This document shows positions 1 to 6,669 of a stretch of 7,924 nucleotides of DNA, piece by piece (positions within the stretch are counted from its first letter, which is position 1; the number at the start of each line of letters is the position of its first letter). Location: positions 1 through 7,924 of the forward strand of contig JAITCR010000039.1 of NCBI GenBank assembly GCA_031282985.1, written 5' to 3'. The DNA is from Nitrososphaerota archaeon. Its GTDB lineage: Archaea; Thermoproteota; Bathyarchaeia; Bathyarchaeales; Bathycorpusculaceae. The position numbers and the translations under genes are program-made. The notes beneath the pieces are model-generated. The model was not told where the DNA came from. It was given only the letters and a program-made list of their open reading frames with translations, and did not search any database.

Positions 1-62
1 TTCGATACTTTATCGCTGCCACAGTAGGGGCATTTTATTAGGGTTTTTGATGTTATAAACAT
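1..62 (-). CDS. N-terminus of a zinc-ribbon transposase, IS1-like (partial, runs off left edge)
   Basis: Reading the minus strand from an ATG at 62-60 gives about 20 residues that include KCPYCGSDKVS. This is the CxxC half of the small zinc ribbon at the N-terminus of IS1-family InsA and related transposases. The C-terminal part lies outside the window. A sequence matching the first eight bases of the IS1-like terminal repeat seen at 6670 (acaccacc on this strand, 85-92) sits 22 bp before the start, as expected for a left-end repeat and short leader. With so few residues the family is an inference; other zinc-ribbon transposases begin similarly. Intactness cannot be judged. Confidence 0.5.
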   Translation of the reverse strand, partial: MFITSKTLIKCPYCGSDKVS

Positions 63-84
63 TAACTCGCACAATGATAATTAT

Positions 85-120
85 ACACCACCCAAACTAA
101 AATGTTTTATGACACCACCC
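85..120. repeat. Duplicated IS1-type terminus: acaccacccaa at 85-95 and 112-122
   Basis: The 11-mer acaccacccaa occurs twice, 27 bp apart. Its first eight bases are the reverse complement of the outermost bases of the left inverted repeat of the IS1-like element at 6670. The first copy fits the outer end of the minus-strand element that leaves the left edge. The second abuts the point where similarity to the downstream IS1 copy begins (about 120). The spacer (96-111) shows no recognisable gene. It could mark a nested insertion or a stranded end left by a deletion. Confidence 0.45.
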
Positions 121-468
121 AATAAATCATTGTTCTGGTGAGGTTTTGGCGTATACGTTTGGGCACGTGAGCATCGTGTTTTGGAGGAGCTACTTTTGTT
201 GTTAAACCGTTTAGTGTTTCTAAGGTTTATGCAGGCGGTAATTATGCGTATGAAAAGATCCCTGGTTTTGATAAGGTTAAAGTTGGAAGAGGAATGCGCA
301 AAAGATTGAGCGTAAACATTTGTCATTGCGTGCTTGGGTGAAACGGTTGGCAAGAAAACCCTTTGTTTTTCAGGGTCTCTTTAAATGCACAAGCAGTTGT
401 TGGTCTATGTATTAACGTGAAAATCTTCAAACGCACCCTAACAACATAAACCAATGTCGAACACTACC
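121..468 (+). pseudogene. IS1-like transposase remnant, 5'-truncated, C-terminal (InsB-like) half
   Basis: This is the catalytic half of an IS1-family DDE transposase, roughly 90% identical by eye to 7158-7508. Fragments in different frames read HCSGEVLAYTFG, EELLLLL, VYAGGNYAYEKIPG, ERKHLSLR and VVGLCINVKIF, ending at a TAA (447-449). The last parts resemble the ERHNLNLR and VIGHYLNIK segments of E. coli InsB. The zinc-ribbon half is missing. The codon at 234-236 is GGC (Gly) where the sister copy has GAC (Asp) in YADGNYAY, so the presumed second catalytic aspartate is lost. The right terminal repeat survives (452-468, ending cgaacactacc). At least four frame changes interrupt it, several at the same places as in the other copy. 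It cannot encode an active enzyme. Confidence 0.85.
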
Positions 469-655
469 TGATTATGGTGGATTTCGGTTCAGTATTTTGT
501 TCAATTTTTATAGGCGATTAAAAACTGTAAAAGTTATTTCATAACGTTTCCTTACTGCAGATTTTCATGGAGAATGGAACTATGCCATCAAACCCGACAA
601 AACATAAAAATTATTTAGTAACACTTCCTTATCAAACGTCCCACAAAATTTGACC

Positions 656-1283
656 ATACATTTAAAAAAAGACATTCCATCCAAAGAACAAGAAAAAATT
701 CTCAGTTATAAAAAATCAAGATCGCTAGCGCAAAAATCAACTCAATCTACAAGTGGCAAAACTGGTTTTTCTTGATGAAAGCACCATAAACCTCGCCTAC
801 ACAAGACTCTATGGACGCGCTAAATCAAACCAAAGAATGCCTGAAGGCATAAAAGACGTACGCTTTAAGCGGCAATCCATAGTGTCCACGCTTCGTTTAA
901 GTGGGGGGGGGAAAAGTGGCTTTTGTTTTTGAGGACACGTTAAATAAAGAGTTATTTGTGGAGTATTTGCGAATTTGTCTTGTGTCTACGCTTGGTCCCG
1001 GGGGATGTGTTGGTGCTATGGATAATTCTTCGGTGCATGCCTACGTTGGTTAGGGCAGTTTTGAGGAGCTTGGGTTAGGGTGTTGTTTTTGCCGGTTTAT
1101 TCATCGGATTTTAATCCTGTGGAGCTTATGTGGGCGTATATGAAAAATATTTTGCGGGAACTTCAAGCTATAACTGAGAATGCTTTGATTGACATGGCAG
1201 TCCAAGCACTTGATTGTGTAACACCTGAACTCATTGCCTCATGATTCAAACACTGCAACTACACACCACATATAGTCAACTAA
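656..1283 (+). pseudogene. IS630-family transposase remnant (DDE domain)
   Basis: Translation in successive frames gives the catalytic domain of an IS630/Tc1-mariner-type transposase. Its parts are LVFLDESTINLAYTRLYGRA (first Asp, codon 774-776), MDNSSVHA (second Asp, 1021-1023) and YSSDFNPVELMW (Glu, 1122-1124). All three DDE residues are present but lie in different frames. One break falls at a run of nine G (903-911), another near a TAG at about 1050, and a TGA (1242-1244) replaces the Trp expected before FKHCNY. The final frame stops at 1281-1283. Upstream, LKKDIPSKEQEKILSYKKS is probably the linker before the catalytic domain. No helix-turn-helix N-terminus is recognisable in 469-655, so the 5' part is lost or degraded beyond reading. 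Non-functional. Confidence 0.85.
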
Positions 1284-1353
1284 AAATTACACTGTTATGA
1301 TGTTCTGTTAATAAGAGATAAAACTAAATATGTAAAATACATCATTCCATAAC

Positions 1354-1359
1354 AAGGTG
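1354..1359 (+). promoter_or_regulatory. Ribosome binding site of ahcY
   Basis: AAGGTG lies eight bases before the ATG at 1368 and pairs with the CACCU part of the archaeal 16S 3' end. It supports this start over any in-frame alternative. The AT-rich stretch just before it (about 1321-1340) may contain the TATA element, but no single box stands out. Confidence 0.65.
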
Positions 1360-1367
1360 TAACGGTA

Positions 1368-2624
1368 ATGCAAGACTTTCAAGTAAAAGACAAATTATTG
1401 GCCGCACAAGGCCATTTACAAATTGAATGGGCGTCAAAACACATGCCAGTTCTTAATATAATCAAAGAACAATTTAAAAAAGAAAAACCACTACAAGGAC
1501 AAACCATAGCAGCATGCCTACATGTTACAAAAGAAACAGCTGTGTTAATTAAAACCCTCATAGCAGGAGGCGCCAATGCAGTTTTATGTGGTTCTAACCC
1601 GCTCTCAACTCAAGATGACGTAGCTGCAGCTCTAGCAGATAGTGGAGTTCACGTTTTTGCGTGGAGAGGACAAAATACTGAAGAGTACTACAAATGTATC
1701 GAAAAAGTTCTTGATTTTAAACCAACGATAACCATGGACGACGGCGCTGACGTAGTAGGTATGCTCCACAACAAACGCCAAGACCAAATCGAAAACATCA
1801 AAGGCGGAACTGAAGAAACCTCTACAGGAGTAGTCCGTCTAAAAGCCATGGAACAAGATGGTAGTCTTAAGTACCCAATTATCGCCGTTAATGATGCATA
1901 CACAAAATACCTTTTTGATAACAGATACGGAACAGGTCAAAGCACTATTGATGGTATATTACGCGCAACCTCAGTCTTACTTGCAGGTAAAAATTTTGTT
2001 GTCGGAGGATACGGATGGTGCAGTAGGGGCATAGCCATGCGCGCAAAAGGTTTAGGCTCAAATGTCATAGTAACAGAAGTTCAACCAACCCGCGCTTTAG
2101 AAGCAGTTATGGACGGATACCGTGTCATGCCCATGTCTGAAGCAGCACCAATAGGAGACATATTTGCTACAGCTACAGGCGACATAAACGTTATCCGCAG
2201 AGAACACATGCAAAAAATGAAAGATGGCGCTATAATATGTAATAGTGGCCACTTTAACGTAGAAATTAACATTGACGAATTAGAAGGTCTCTCCACATCT
2301 AAGCGTACTATGCGGCCAAATATGGAAGAATATACTCTAAATGATGGCAAACGTCTTTACTTACTTGCTGAGGGCAGGCTGGTCAATTTAGCAGCTGCAG
2401 AAGGCCATCCATCAGAAGTTATGGACATGTCATTTGCTAACCAAGCATTATGTTCAGAATATATTGCAAAAAGTGCAAAATTGGAAACAAAAGTTTACAT
2501 CGTACCAAAAGAGCTTGATGAAAAAATTGCTGAGTTAAAACTAAAAAGTATGGGTGTAGTCATAGACGAGTTAACTGAAGAACAGAAAAAGTACTTATCC
2601 ACTTGGAAAATGGGTACGACTTAA
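1368..2624 (+). CDS. ahcY: Adenosylhomocysteinase (S-adenosyl-L-homocysteine hydrolase)
   Basis: Cytosolic NAD-dependent enzyme that reversibly splits S-adenosylhomocysteine into adenosine and homocysteine, relieving product inhibition of methyltransferases. In some methanogens the homologue prefers S-inosylhomocysteine. The 418 residues match the short archaeal form. Visible landmarks are His52 (CLHVTKETA), the DDG at 124-126, GGTEETSTG (146-154), VNDAYTK with Lys180 and FDN with Asp184, the Rossmann loop GGYGWCSRG (213-221), NSGHF with His296, and AEGHPSEVMDMSFANQ (344-359) with His347. The Lys/Tyr C-terminal tail of eukaryotic enzymes is absent, as usual in archaea. Two details differ from my memory of close relatives: Ser219 where GxGxxG normally has its third Gly, and Asn298 in GHFNVE where Asp is common. 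The frame is intact, with an SD at 1354. The gene stands alone between two dead transposases, so no operon is indicated. Confidence 0.97.
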   Translation: MQDFQVKDKLLAAQGHLQIEWASKHMPVLNIIKEQFKKEKPLQGQTIAACLHVTKETAVLIKTLIAGGANAVLCGSNPLSTQDDVAAALADSGVHVFAWRGQNTEEYYKCIEKVLDFKPTITMDDGADVVGMLHNKRQDQIENIKGGTEETSTGVVRLKAMEQDGSLKYPIIAVNDAYTKYLFDNRYGTGQSTIDGILRATSVLLAGKNFVVGGYGWCSRGIAMRAKGLGSNVIVTEVQPTRALEAVMDGYRVMPMSEAAPIGDIFATATGDINVIRREHMQKMKDGAIICNSGHFNVEINIDELEGLSTSKRTMRPNMEEYTLNDGKRLYLLAEGRLVNLAAAEGHPSEVMDMSFANQALCSEYIAKSAKLETKVYIVPKELDEKIAELKLKSMGVVIDELTEEQKKYLSTWKMGTT

Positions 2625-2684
2625 AACAAGTCAGTATGTGAATACATGTGTCTTGTACGGAAATAATTTCGCCCCTCAGTATGT

Positions 2685-3171
2685 ATGGTTAAAGTCAAAA
2701 ATACGAAAATGCTCAAATGGTGTCTAGAAAAGCATGTTGCAGACAAAGTAACGGTGAAATGGGTTGCTAACCACCTCAAAATAACTCCAAGAAAATTTAA
2801 ACAAATATATGCCAAATATAGAGCCACAGATACCGCTCCAACAATAGAACAAACTCTTGACAGACCAAAAAAACAAACAACCAAAGAAACAGTAAAAATC
2901 ATAAAACAAACATACAAAAAAGACCGCATAGATGCAGCATACCTCAAAAAAATTACATATGCTCGACAAAAAACATCTATATCACATCGAACAATCCATG
3001 GAGTCTCACTTACATTGGGATATGCACGCTATAAGCATAGTAAACCGAAGCGTAGAACACCATGGATAATGTATGAACGCAAACACTCGCTCTCACTTGT
3101 ACACATGGACTGACATCATTAGACTTCCTGCAAAACTGTTAGTTTTCATAATTGCAAATACCACATATTAA
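2685..3171 (+). pseudogene. IS481/IS3-type transposase remnant, broken at the first catalytic Asp
   Basis: An open frame of 142 residues begins at 2685. It opens with a basic helix-turn-helix region (about 8-50, WVANHLKITPRKFKQIY), followed by a Lys-rich linker and a second DNA-binding part (ISHRTIHGVSLTLGYARYKH). It ends YERKHSLSLVHMD and then TGA. In IS481/IS3 relatives this point reads H-D-W, the first Asp of the integrase-type DDE core, so the TGA looks like a Trp TGG-to-TGA change. After a frame change, LPAKLLVFIIANTTY (about 3124-3168) resembles the next strand, LPxGKxLVxxIIDDATRY, with the Asp pair lost. Nothing later matches the rest of the domain, so about two thirds of the catalytic core is missing. 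It starts 60 bp after ahcY on the same strand. No clear terminal repeats were found. Confidence 0.75.
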
Positions 3172-3500
3172 GTTGAATCTTAAGCCGAAGCGTTTTCTAC
3201 AATTACGGACAACCTCCGAAAACTCACGTTTTACGCTTCAAACCGATAAAAACAAAATAAATACAACAGCTGCCCCATACAATTTTTCCCTACTATGCCT
3301 TTACTACACATTATGCCCTTGCTATTTAAGAGGGTTCCGGAGGCTGTCTAAGTCCTTTGCTGCAGAGTTGCCGTTAATTTCCACAGAAGTCTGATATCCT
3401 ATTAGACATAACGAGAGTTATCTGAAACACATTAACCACTAATTGAGTTTGATTTTATTGGAAACTCTTTTAGAGCGGCATGTAGACTACATTCATTACA
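3172..3500. other. Region without a recognisable gene
   Basis: No convincing coding sequence was found. An 80-residue frame crosses it (3152-3394), but it starts inside the transposase remnant, lacks a ribosome binding site and has the composition of translated noise. The last 60 bp before the tRNA include AT-rich TGATTTTATTGG (3450-3461), which is placed 40-50 bp upstream of the mature tRNA 5' end and could serve as its TATA element. The box is weak. Confidence 0.4.
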
Positions 3501-3627
3501 GCCGGGGTGGCGGAGTGGTTATCGCGCCAGCCTCGAGATCTTAAGGAAAAGTGGGCTTGGCCAAAAAACGGCAAGATAGCTGGTAGGCTTCGTGCCTGCA
3601 GGGGTTCGAATCCCTTCCCCGGCGCCA
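3501..3627 (+). tRNA. tRNA-Ser(CGA), intron-containing, CCA encoded
   Basis: This type II tRNA reads serine codon UCG. The acceptor stem GCCGGGG (3501-3507) pairs with CCCCGGC, followed by discriminator G (3624) and genomic CCA. The D stem is GCGG/TCGC. The anticodon stem is CCAGC (3527-3531) with GCTGG (3579-3583), around a loop with anticodon CGA at 3534-3536. A long variable arm (AGGC/GCCT, 3585-3597) precedes the T arm with loop TTCGAAT. The long arm together with G73 indicates serine rather than leucine, since archaeal tRNA-Leu has A73. Removing the 40-nt intron leaves an 87-nt molecule including CCA. A short T run (3628-3631) directly follows. Confidence 0.95.
3538..3577 (+). other. tRNA intron at the canonical 37/38 position
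   Basis: The 40-nt insert begins one base 3' of the anticodon. It can be placed in bulge-helix-bulge geometry: anticodon stem, then loop bases CUCG (3532-3535) against intron CAAG (3572-3575), with three-base bulges AG^A and AU^A at the two cuts. The central helix has one C-A mismatch at anticodon base 34, and the outer helix is weak. Alternative pairings compete: ATCTT (3538-3542) with AAGAT (3573-3577), and an internal hairpin CTTGGCC/GGCAAG around AAAAAAC. Shifting the junction by one base gives the same mature tRNA. Splicing by the archaeal tRNA endonuclease is expected. Confidence 0.8.
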
Positions 3628-3678
3628 TTTTGGCCATGGAACTACTTATTTAAAGAGTTTCTAACTGCTTGATGTTTA

Positions 3679-3694
3679 CTGTTCTACTGAACAG
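3679..3694. repeat. Perfect 6-bp inverted repeat, ctgttc-tact-gaacag
   Basis: This is a short hairpin 50 bp after the tRNA, followed on the plus strand by AAAAAA rather than T, so it does not look like an intrinsic terminator. It might be an operator or a chance palindrome just upstream of a TATA-like box. Confidence 0.35.
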
Positions 3695-3700
3695 AAAAAA

Positions 3701-3714
3701 TTCGTTTATATACT
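3701..3714 (+). promoter_or_regulatory. TATA-box-like promoter with no evident gene
   Basis: TTTATATA (3705-3712), preceded by an A-rich stretch, is one of the best archaeal TATA matches in the window. A start about 25 bp on (near 3735) would produce only short peptides: the nearby ATG frames close within a few codons. T-rich DNA at 3769-3796 (with a TTTTTT run near 3790) could end a short plus-strand transcript before the convergent membrane gene. A small RNA is possible but unproven. Confidence 0.35.
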
Positions 3715-3816
3715 TAATGTTAACTGTATGAATGTTTACACTTAACTCATAAAACTTTTCACAAGCTTATTTTATGTTATTTTGATTTTTTGGTGTTACA
3801 CTTGAAAAGTGGGTGT

Positions 3817-4146
3817 TTAACCCATAATAGTTGGGTGTGCATCTTCTTCATCTATATGATGCATAACATGGACTGCTAAGCCTGTAGCAGCGCCTGCGGA
3901 AAGCCCAAGTAGTAAATTGTTTAGTGATGGATAGTTTCCTACTAGTCCTAAAATAACTAGTATGTCAAAGCCTATTGCAACTGCAAGGTAACCAACACAC
4001 CACATTTTAACGCTCATACCTCTTGGTTTGTTTATTCCAATGCCGCCAAGTATGCCCAACATTATGAGAAAACCAATTAGAGCGTAAACTAAATCAAATC
4101 CTAATTCCAAACTTTTCACCGTCGTTATTATCTTTTGTATGTTCAC
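3817..4146 (-). CDS. Small membrane protein, three predicted transmembrane helices, function unknown
   Basis: The 109-residue protein has hydrophobic segments at about 14-37, 47-69 and 74-96. Between the first two lies a basic loop (KPRGMSVK), and there is an acidic, His-containing tail (HVMHHIDEEDAH). Gly/Ala-rich helices 1 and 3 and the compact size suggest an oligomeric integral membrane protein. I do not recognise the family. No signal peptide is evident. The start used is GTG (4146-4144). No Shine-Dalgarno precedes it, but an AT-rich stretch (revcomp of about 4153-4168, ataaactaatta) lies at the distance expected of a TATA box for a leaderless message. The second GTG at codon 10 is an alternative. 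The gene diverges from the radical SAM gene across 126 bp, so shared control is possible. It ends in TAA. Confidence 0.75.
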   Translation of the reverse strand: MNIQKIITTVKSLELGFDLVYALIGFLIMLGILGGIGINKPRGMSVKMWCVGYLAVAIGFDILVILGLVGNYPSLNNLLLGLSAGAATGLAVHVMHHIDEEDAHPTIMG

Positions 4147-4222
4147 GTTGGGGCTTAATTAGTTTATCGAATTCATCCATAACTGTCGATGTTATGTTTC
4201 CTAGCTGCTAATATACTGCTAT

Positions 4223-4232
4223 CTTATATACC
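4223..4232 (+). promoter_or_regulatory. Probable TATA box of the radical SAM gene
   Basis: CTTATATACC sits about 45 bp before the ATG at 4273, which predicts transcription starting near 4250 and a leader of about 20 nt. AGGGA (4260-4264) in that leader is a weak Shine-Dalgarno eight bases from the ATG. Confidence 0.5.
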
Positions 4233-4272
4233 ATCAGGGCTTTCTTTTCTGATCAAAATAGGGATTGTATAG

Positions 4273-6387
4273 ATGACCACTTACAATGAGAGACACTGCC
4301 ACAAATGGGCACTATTACTGATAGAACGAAAAAACAAGCTAAACCAAGCACAAGCAGCAATAGACTCAGGAGAATATGACACAGCAAAGCAGTTATCAAA
4401 CCAGATTTTTTACGGTAAAATAGGTAAACAAGCTGACCCTGGAATGGCTGGTTCATTGCTTTATCACATGGCTATGGTTACAAAAATGGAGTCAGAAAAT
4501 AGTATTCTGCTCAAAGAACTAAATATTACTCAGCCTGATGTTCAAAAGAATCTTGACCGTTTTTATGGTCTTTTTGAAGAGGATGCTTGTACACTGCTAA
4601 ATGGCATAAATAATTTTAAAATAAGCGGCTCATCTATTGCTATGGAACGATTAGGTTCAGAACAAAAATTTGTTCTATTTTCAGAATTAGCAAAAAAATA
4701 CAAAAAATTAGAAAAACAGTTATTAAATAAAGACAATATGGCACGTGTTACTCTTGAAAACTTGTTTTATGAATGGGCTAAACTAACTACAAAAATGCGC
4801 CTCATTCAGGAATATGAAACAATCAAAGGCTTACTTACTCTTGACGTACTTGTAAAAAATTGTGGTACAGAAAAAATCCAAAATATGATTGATGTTGTAA
4901 AAGACAATTTTGGTCAAGAAACTGTTAACATCGCTTTAGATGTAACTTTGAAAGTTGGAATGCGTAGAGAAAAGCTACAAGCCGTTATGCTAAGTGATCA
5001 TTATATCAATAATATAATGTCAATTGAAACACTCGATGGCCAAATGGATTTTTTAAACTGCCCTATATATGGATGCCATCAATATATAATAAAAGACCTT
5101 GGTATCAGCAGTGATGTACCTACGTTGTTCTGTAAAAACTTTTGTTTTGCTCATGCTAAAGCAATGCTTGAAACGGTCATGCCTTTTCCATTAACCCTCT
5201 GGCAACCAAAACTTATGGCGGTAGATGGTGTATGTTCTTTCTACTTAAAACTTGCATATTCACCCGAAACTCAGCAAAAGGAACAGTTTGTTCCTTTAAT
5301 CCTGTCTTGGAATGTAACCCGTGAATGCAACTTGAAATGCAGTCATTGTTACATTAATGCAGCAGGCAGAAAACTGGAAAATGAGTTAACCACCGAGGAA
5401 GGAAAACGATTAATTGATCAAATTTGTGAAGGCAGTCATCCTCTTCTGATTTTAAGTGGCGGCGAACCACTTCTACGGCCAGACATTTATGAACTCATCA
5501 GATATGGTTCAAGCAAAGGTCTAAAGATGGGTATAGGTAGCAACGGTAGTTTAATTGATGATACGGTTGCAAAGAAACTCAAAAGTGCCGGTGTAACAAC
5601 AGTTTCAATAAGTATAGACTCACACATTGCGGTTCAGCATGATAATTTCCGTGGTGTTGTAGGTAGCTGGGAAAAAGCTGTAAACGCAATTAAAGTATTA
5701 CGCGTTAATAATGTCCTAGTTCAAGTTAACACAACATTAACACATGATAATTATGATCAAATTGATGATATAATGAGTCTTTCTGAGAGTCTTGGTGTGG
5801 AAAACTTTCATCTCTTTTTTCTGGTTCCAACTGGTAGAGGTGTAAAAATTGATGATGTTTCTCCTCAAAAATATGAGGAAATGATAATAAACACTTTTGC
5901 TAAGGTGCCCAATCATCGTCTTAATGTGCGACCTTCTTGTGCTCCACAATTCATGCGTATAGCTCAAGGCATGGGTATGGATATGCGACAATGGATACGT
6001 GGTTGCATCGCAGGTATGTATTATTGTCGAATATGTCCAAATGGAGACATAACTCCTTGTCCATATTTACCCATAAAGATTGGAAATGTTCGTGAGAAAA
6101 GTTTCAAAGAACTCTGGCAAAACGCTGATATGTTCAAAGCATTACGTGACCCTGCAACTTTGACAGGTAAATGCGGTGAATGCGACTACAAAATGTTATG
6201 CGGTGGTTGTAGAGCAAGAGCGTATGGCCTTTCAGCCGATTTTATAGATTACTGCGGTGATTTACATGTACCAACTGAGGCAAAAAGTGACTACTTAAAA
6301 GAGGATCCTTGGTGTGTCTATCAACCAGATGTTTCTAAAAGTGTTAACATTCCAAAGGGACATCCTCGAAGTATACAAAGATATTAA
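4273..6387 (+). CDS. Radical SAM/SPASM protein with a helical N-terminus and a Cys-rich central module
   Basis: The protein of 704 residues has three parts. Residues 1-200 are charged and helical, without a recognised domain. Residues 205-330 carry CPIYGC (263-268), FCKNFC (286-291) and DGVCSFYLKL (318-327), a layout resembling L-2-aminothiazoline-4-carboxylate-hydrolase-like/DUF6125 proteins, possibly metal binding. Residues 340-520 form the radical SAM core: CNLKCSHC (352, 356, 359) binds the SAM-cleaving 4Fe-4S cluster, and LSGGEP (394-399) contacts SAM. Residues 556-690 are a SPASM region (C578, C585, C588, C596, C634, C637, C643, C646, C681) for auxiliary Fe-S clusters. The passage CPNGDITPCPYLPIKIGN and the GGCRARAYG motif recall the AhbC/AhbD/NirJ heme-pathway group and its uncharacterised relatives. 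A segment around 657-676 looks inserted before DPWC. The substrate is unknown. No precursor-peptide gene is adjacent. The protein is likely cytosolic and oxygen sensitive. Confidence 0.9.
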   Translation: MTTYNERHCHKWALLLIERKNKLNQAQAAIDSGEYDTAKQLSNQIFYGKIGKQADPGMAGSLLYHMAMVTKMESENSILLKELNITQPDVQKNLDRFYGLFEEDACTLLNGINNFKISGSSIAMERLGSEQKFVLFSELAKKYKKLEKQLLNKDNMARVTLENLFYEWAKLTTKMRLIQEYETIKGLLTLDVLVKNCGTEKIQNMIDVVKDNFGQETVNIALDVTLKVGMRREKLQAVMLSDHYINNIMSIETLDGQMDFLNCPIYGCHQYIIKDLGISSDVPTLFCKNFCFAHAKAMLETVMPFPLTLWQPKLMAVDGVCSFYLKLAYSPETQQKEQFVPLILSWNVTRECNLKCSHCYINAAGRKLENELTTEEGKRLIDQICEGSHPLLILSGGEPLLRPDIYELIRYGSSKGLKMGIGSNGSLIDDTVAKKLKSAGVTTVSISIDSHIAVQHDNFRGVVGSWEKAVNAIKVLRVNNVLVQVNTTLTHDNYDQIDDIMSLSESLGVENFHLFFLVPTGRGVKIDDVSPQKYEEMIINTFAKVPNHRLNVRPSCAPQFMRIAQGMGMDMRQWIRGCIAGMYYCRICPNGDITPCPYLPIKIGNVREKSFKELWQNADMFKALRDPATLTGKCGECDYKMLCGGCRARAYGLSADFIDYCGDLHVPTEAKSDYLKEDPWCVYQPDVSKSVNIPKGHPRSIQRY

Positions 6388-6423
6388 TCCAGCAATGCTT
6401 TAACGCTTAACCTGACCCACAAA

Positions 6424-6430
6424 TTTTTTT
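6424..6430 (+). terminator. T-tract after the radical SAM gene
   Basis: A run of seven T lies 36 bp after the TAA of the radical SAM gene. No stable hairpin precedes it, which suits archaeal termination at U-rich tracts. Confidence 0.45.
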
Positions 6431-6467
6431 AGAAAAGGAACGATAGGTATACTTGAGATCAACTATT

Positions 6468-6669
6468 ATGAGTGTCAAGATTAAAGACTGGATAACAAAA
6501 GAGTTCGAAACACTTGACTTCAACTCAAAACGGTTCGAAACGCTGTTCAAAACAGTCATAAACGATCTCTCAGATCAAACTAACAAATCCATATGACTCG
6601 CAACCGGCAGCAGAACCAACGCAAAAGCAGCCTACCGACTAATAGCCAACGAAAAATGCACAAAACAAG
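6468..6669 (+). pseudogene. IS4/Tn5-type transposase, N-terminal fragment
   Basis: An ATG at 6468 opens 42 codons containing DWITKEFETLDF and KRFETLFKTVINDLS, closed by TGA (6594-6596). The same frame continues with LATGSRTNAKAAYRLIANE until the IS1 inverted repeat starts at 6670. The layout W..EF...D...R.....I..LS...SI.LA.G....KAAYR.IAN matches the N-terminal DNA-binding domain of Tn5-like (IS4 group) transposases. The catalytic domain is missing: nothing on the far side of the IS1 element continues it. The TGA and truncation make it inactive. Confidence 0.75.

Noticed and set aside
81..353. A 90-residue minus-strand frame
   Set aside because: It lies antisense to the IS1-like remnant whose plus-strand motifs are recognisable. 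A similar antisense frame recurs in the sister copy (6995-7402), as expected of a shadow.
1284..1367. A SAM- or SAH-sensing riboswitch upstream of ahcY
   Set aside because: The 84-bp leader is AT-rich with no stable stems or conserved core. The IS630 remnant occupies everything further upstream.
3152..3394. An 80-residue open frame between the transposase remnant and the tRNA
   Set aside because: It has no ribosome binding site, mixed low-information composition and no motif, and it overlaps the tail of the pseudogene. It looks like chance.
3679..3700. Hairpin after the tRNA as a transcription terminator
   Set aside because: It is followed by A rather than T on the plus strand, and on the minus strand the T run precedes the hairpin.
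5737..5991. An 84-residue minus-strand frame inside the radical SAM gene
   Set aside because: It lies opposite a well-conserved coding region and has no recognisable features.
1242..6596. TGA codons where Trp or a sense codon is expected in the IS630 (1242), IS481-like (3111) and IS4-like (6594) remnants, suggesting TGA as a sense codon
   Set aside because: The same remnants carry frameshifts, truncations and other stops. The intact genes use TGG for Trp and end in TAA. Ordinary decay explains it.
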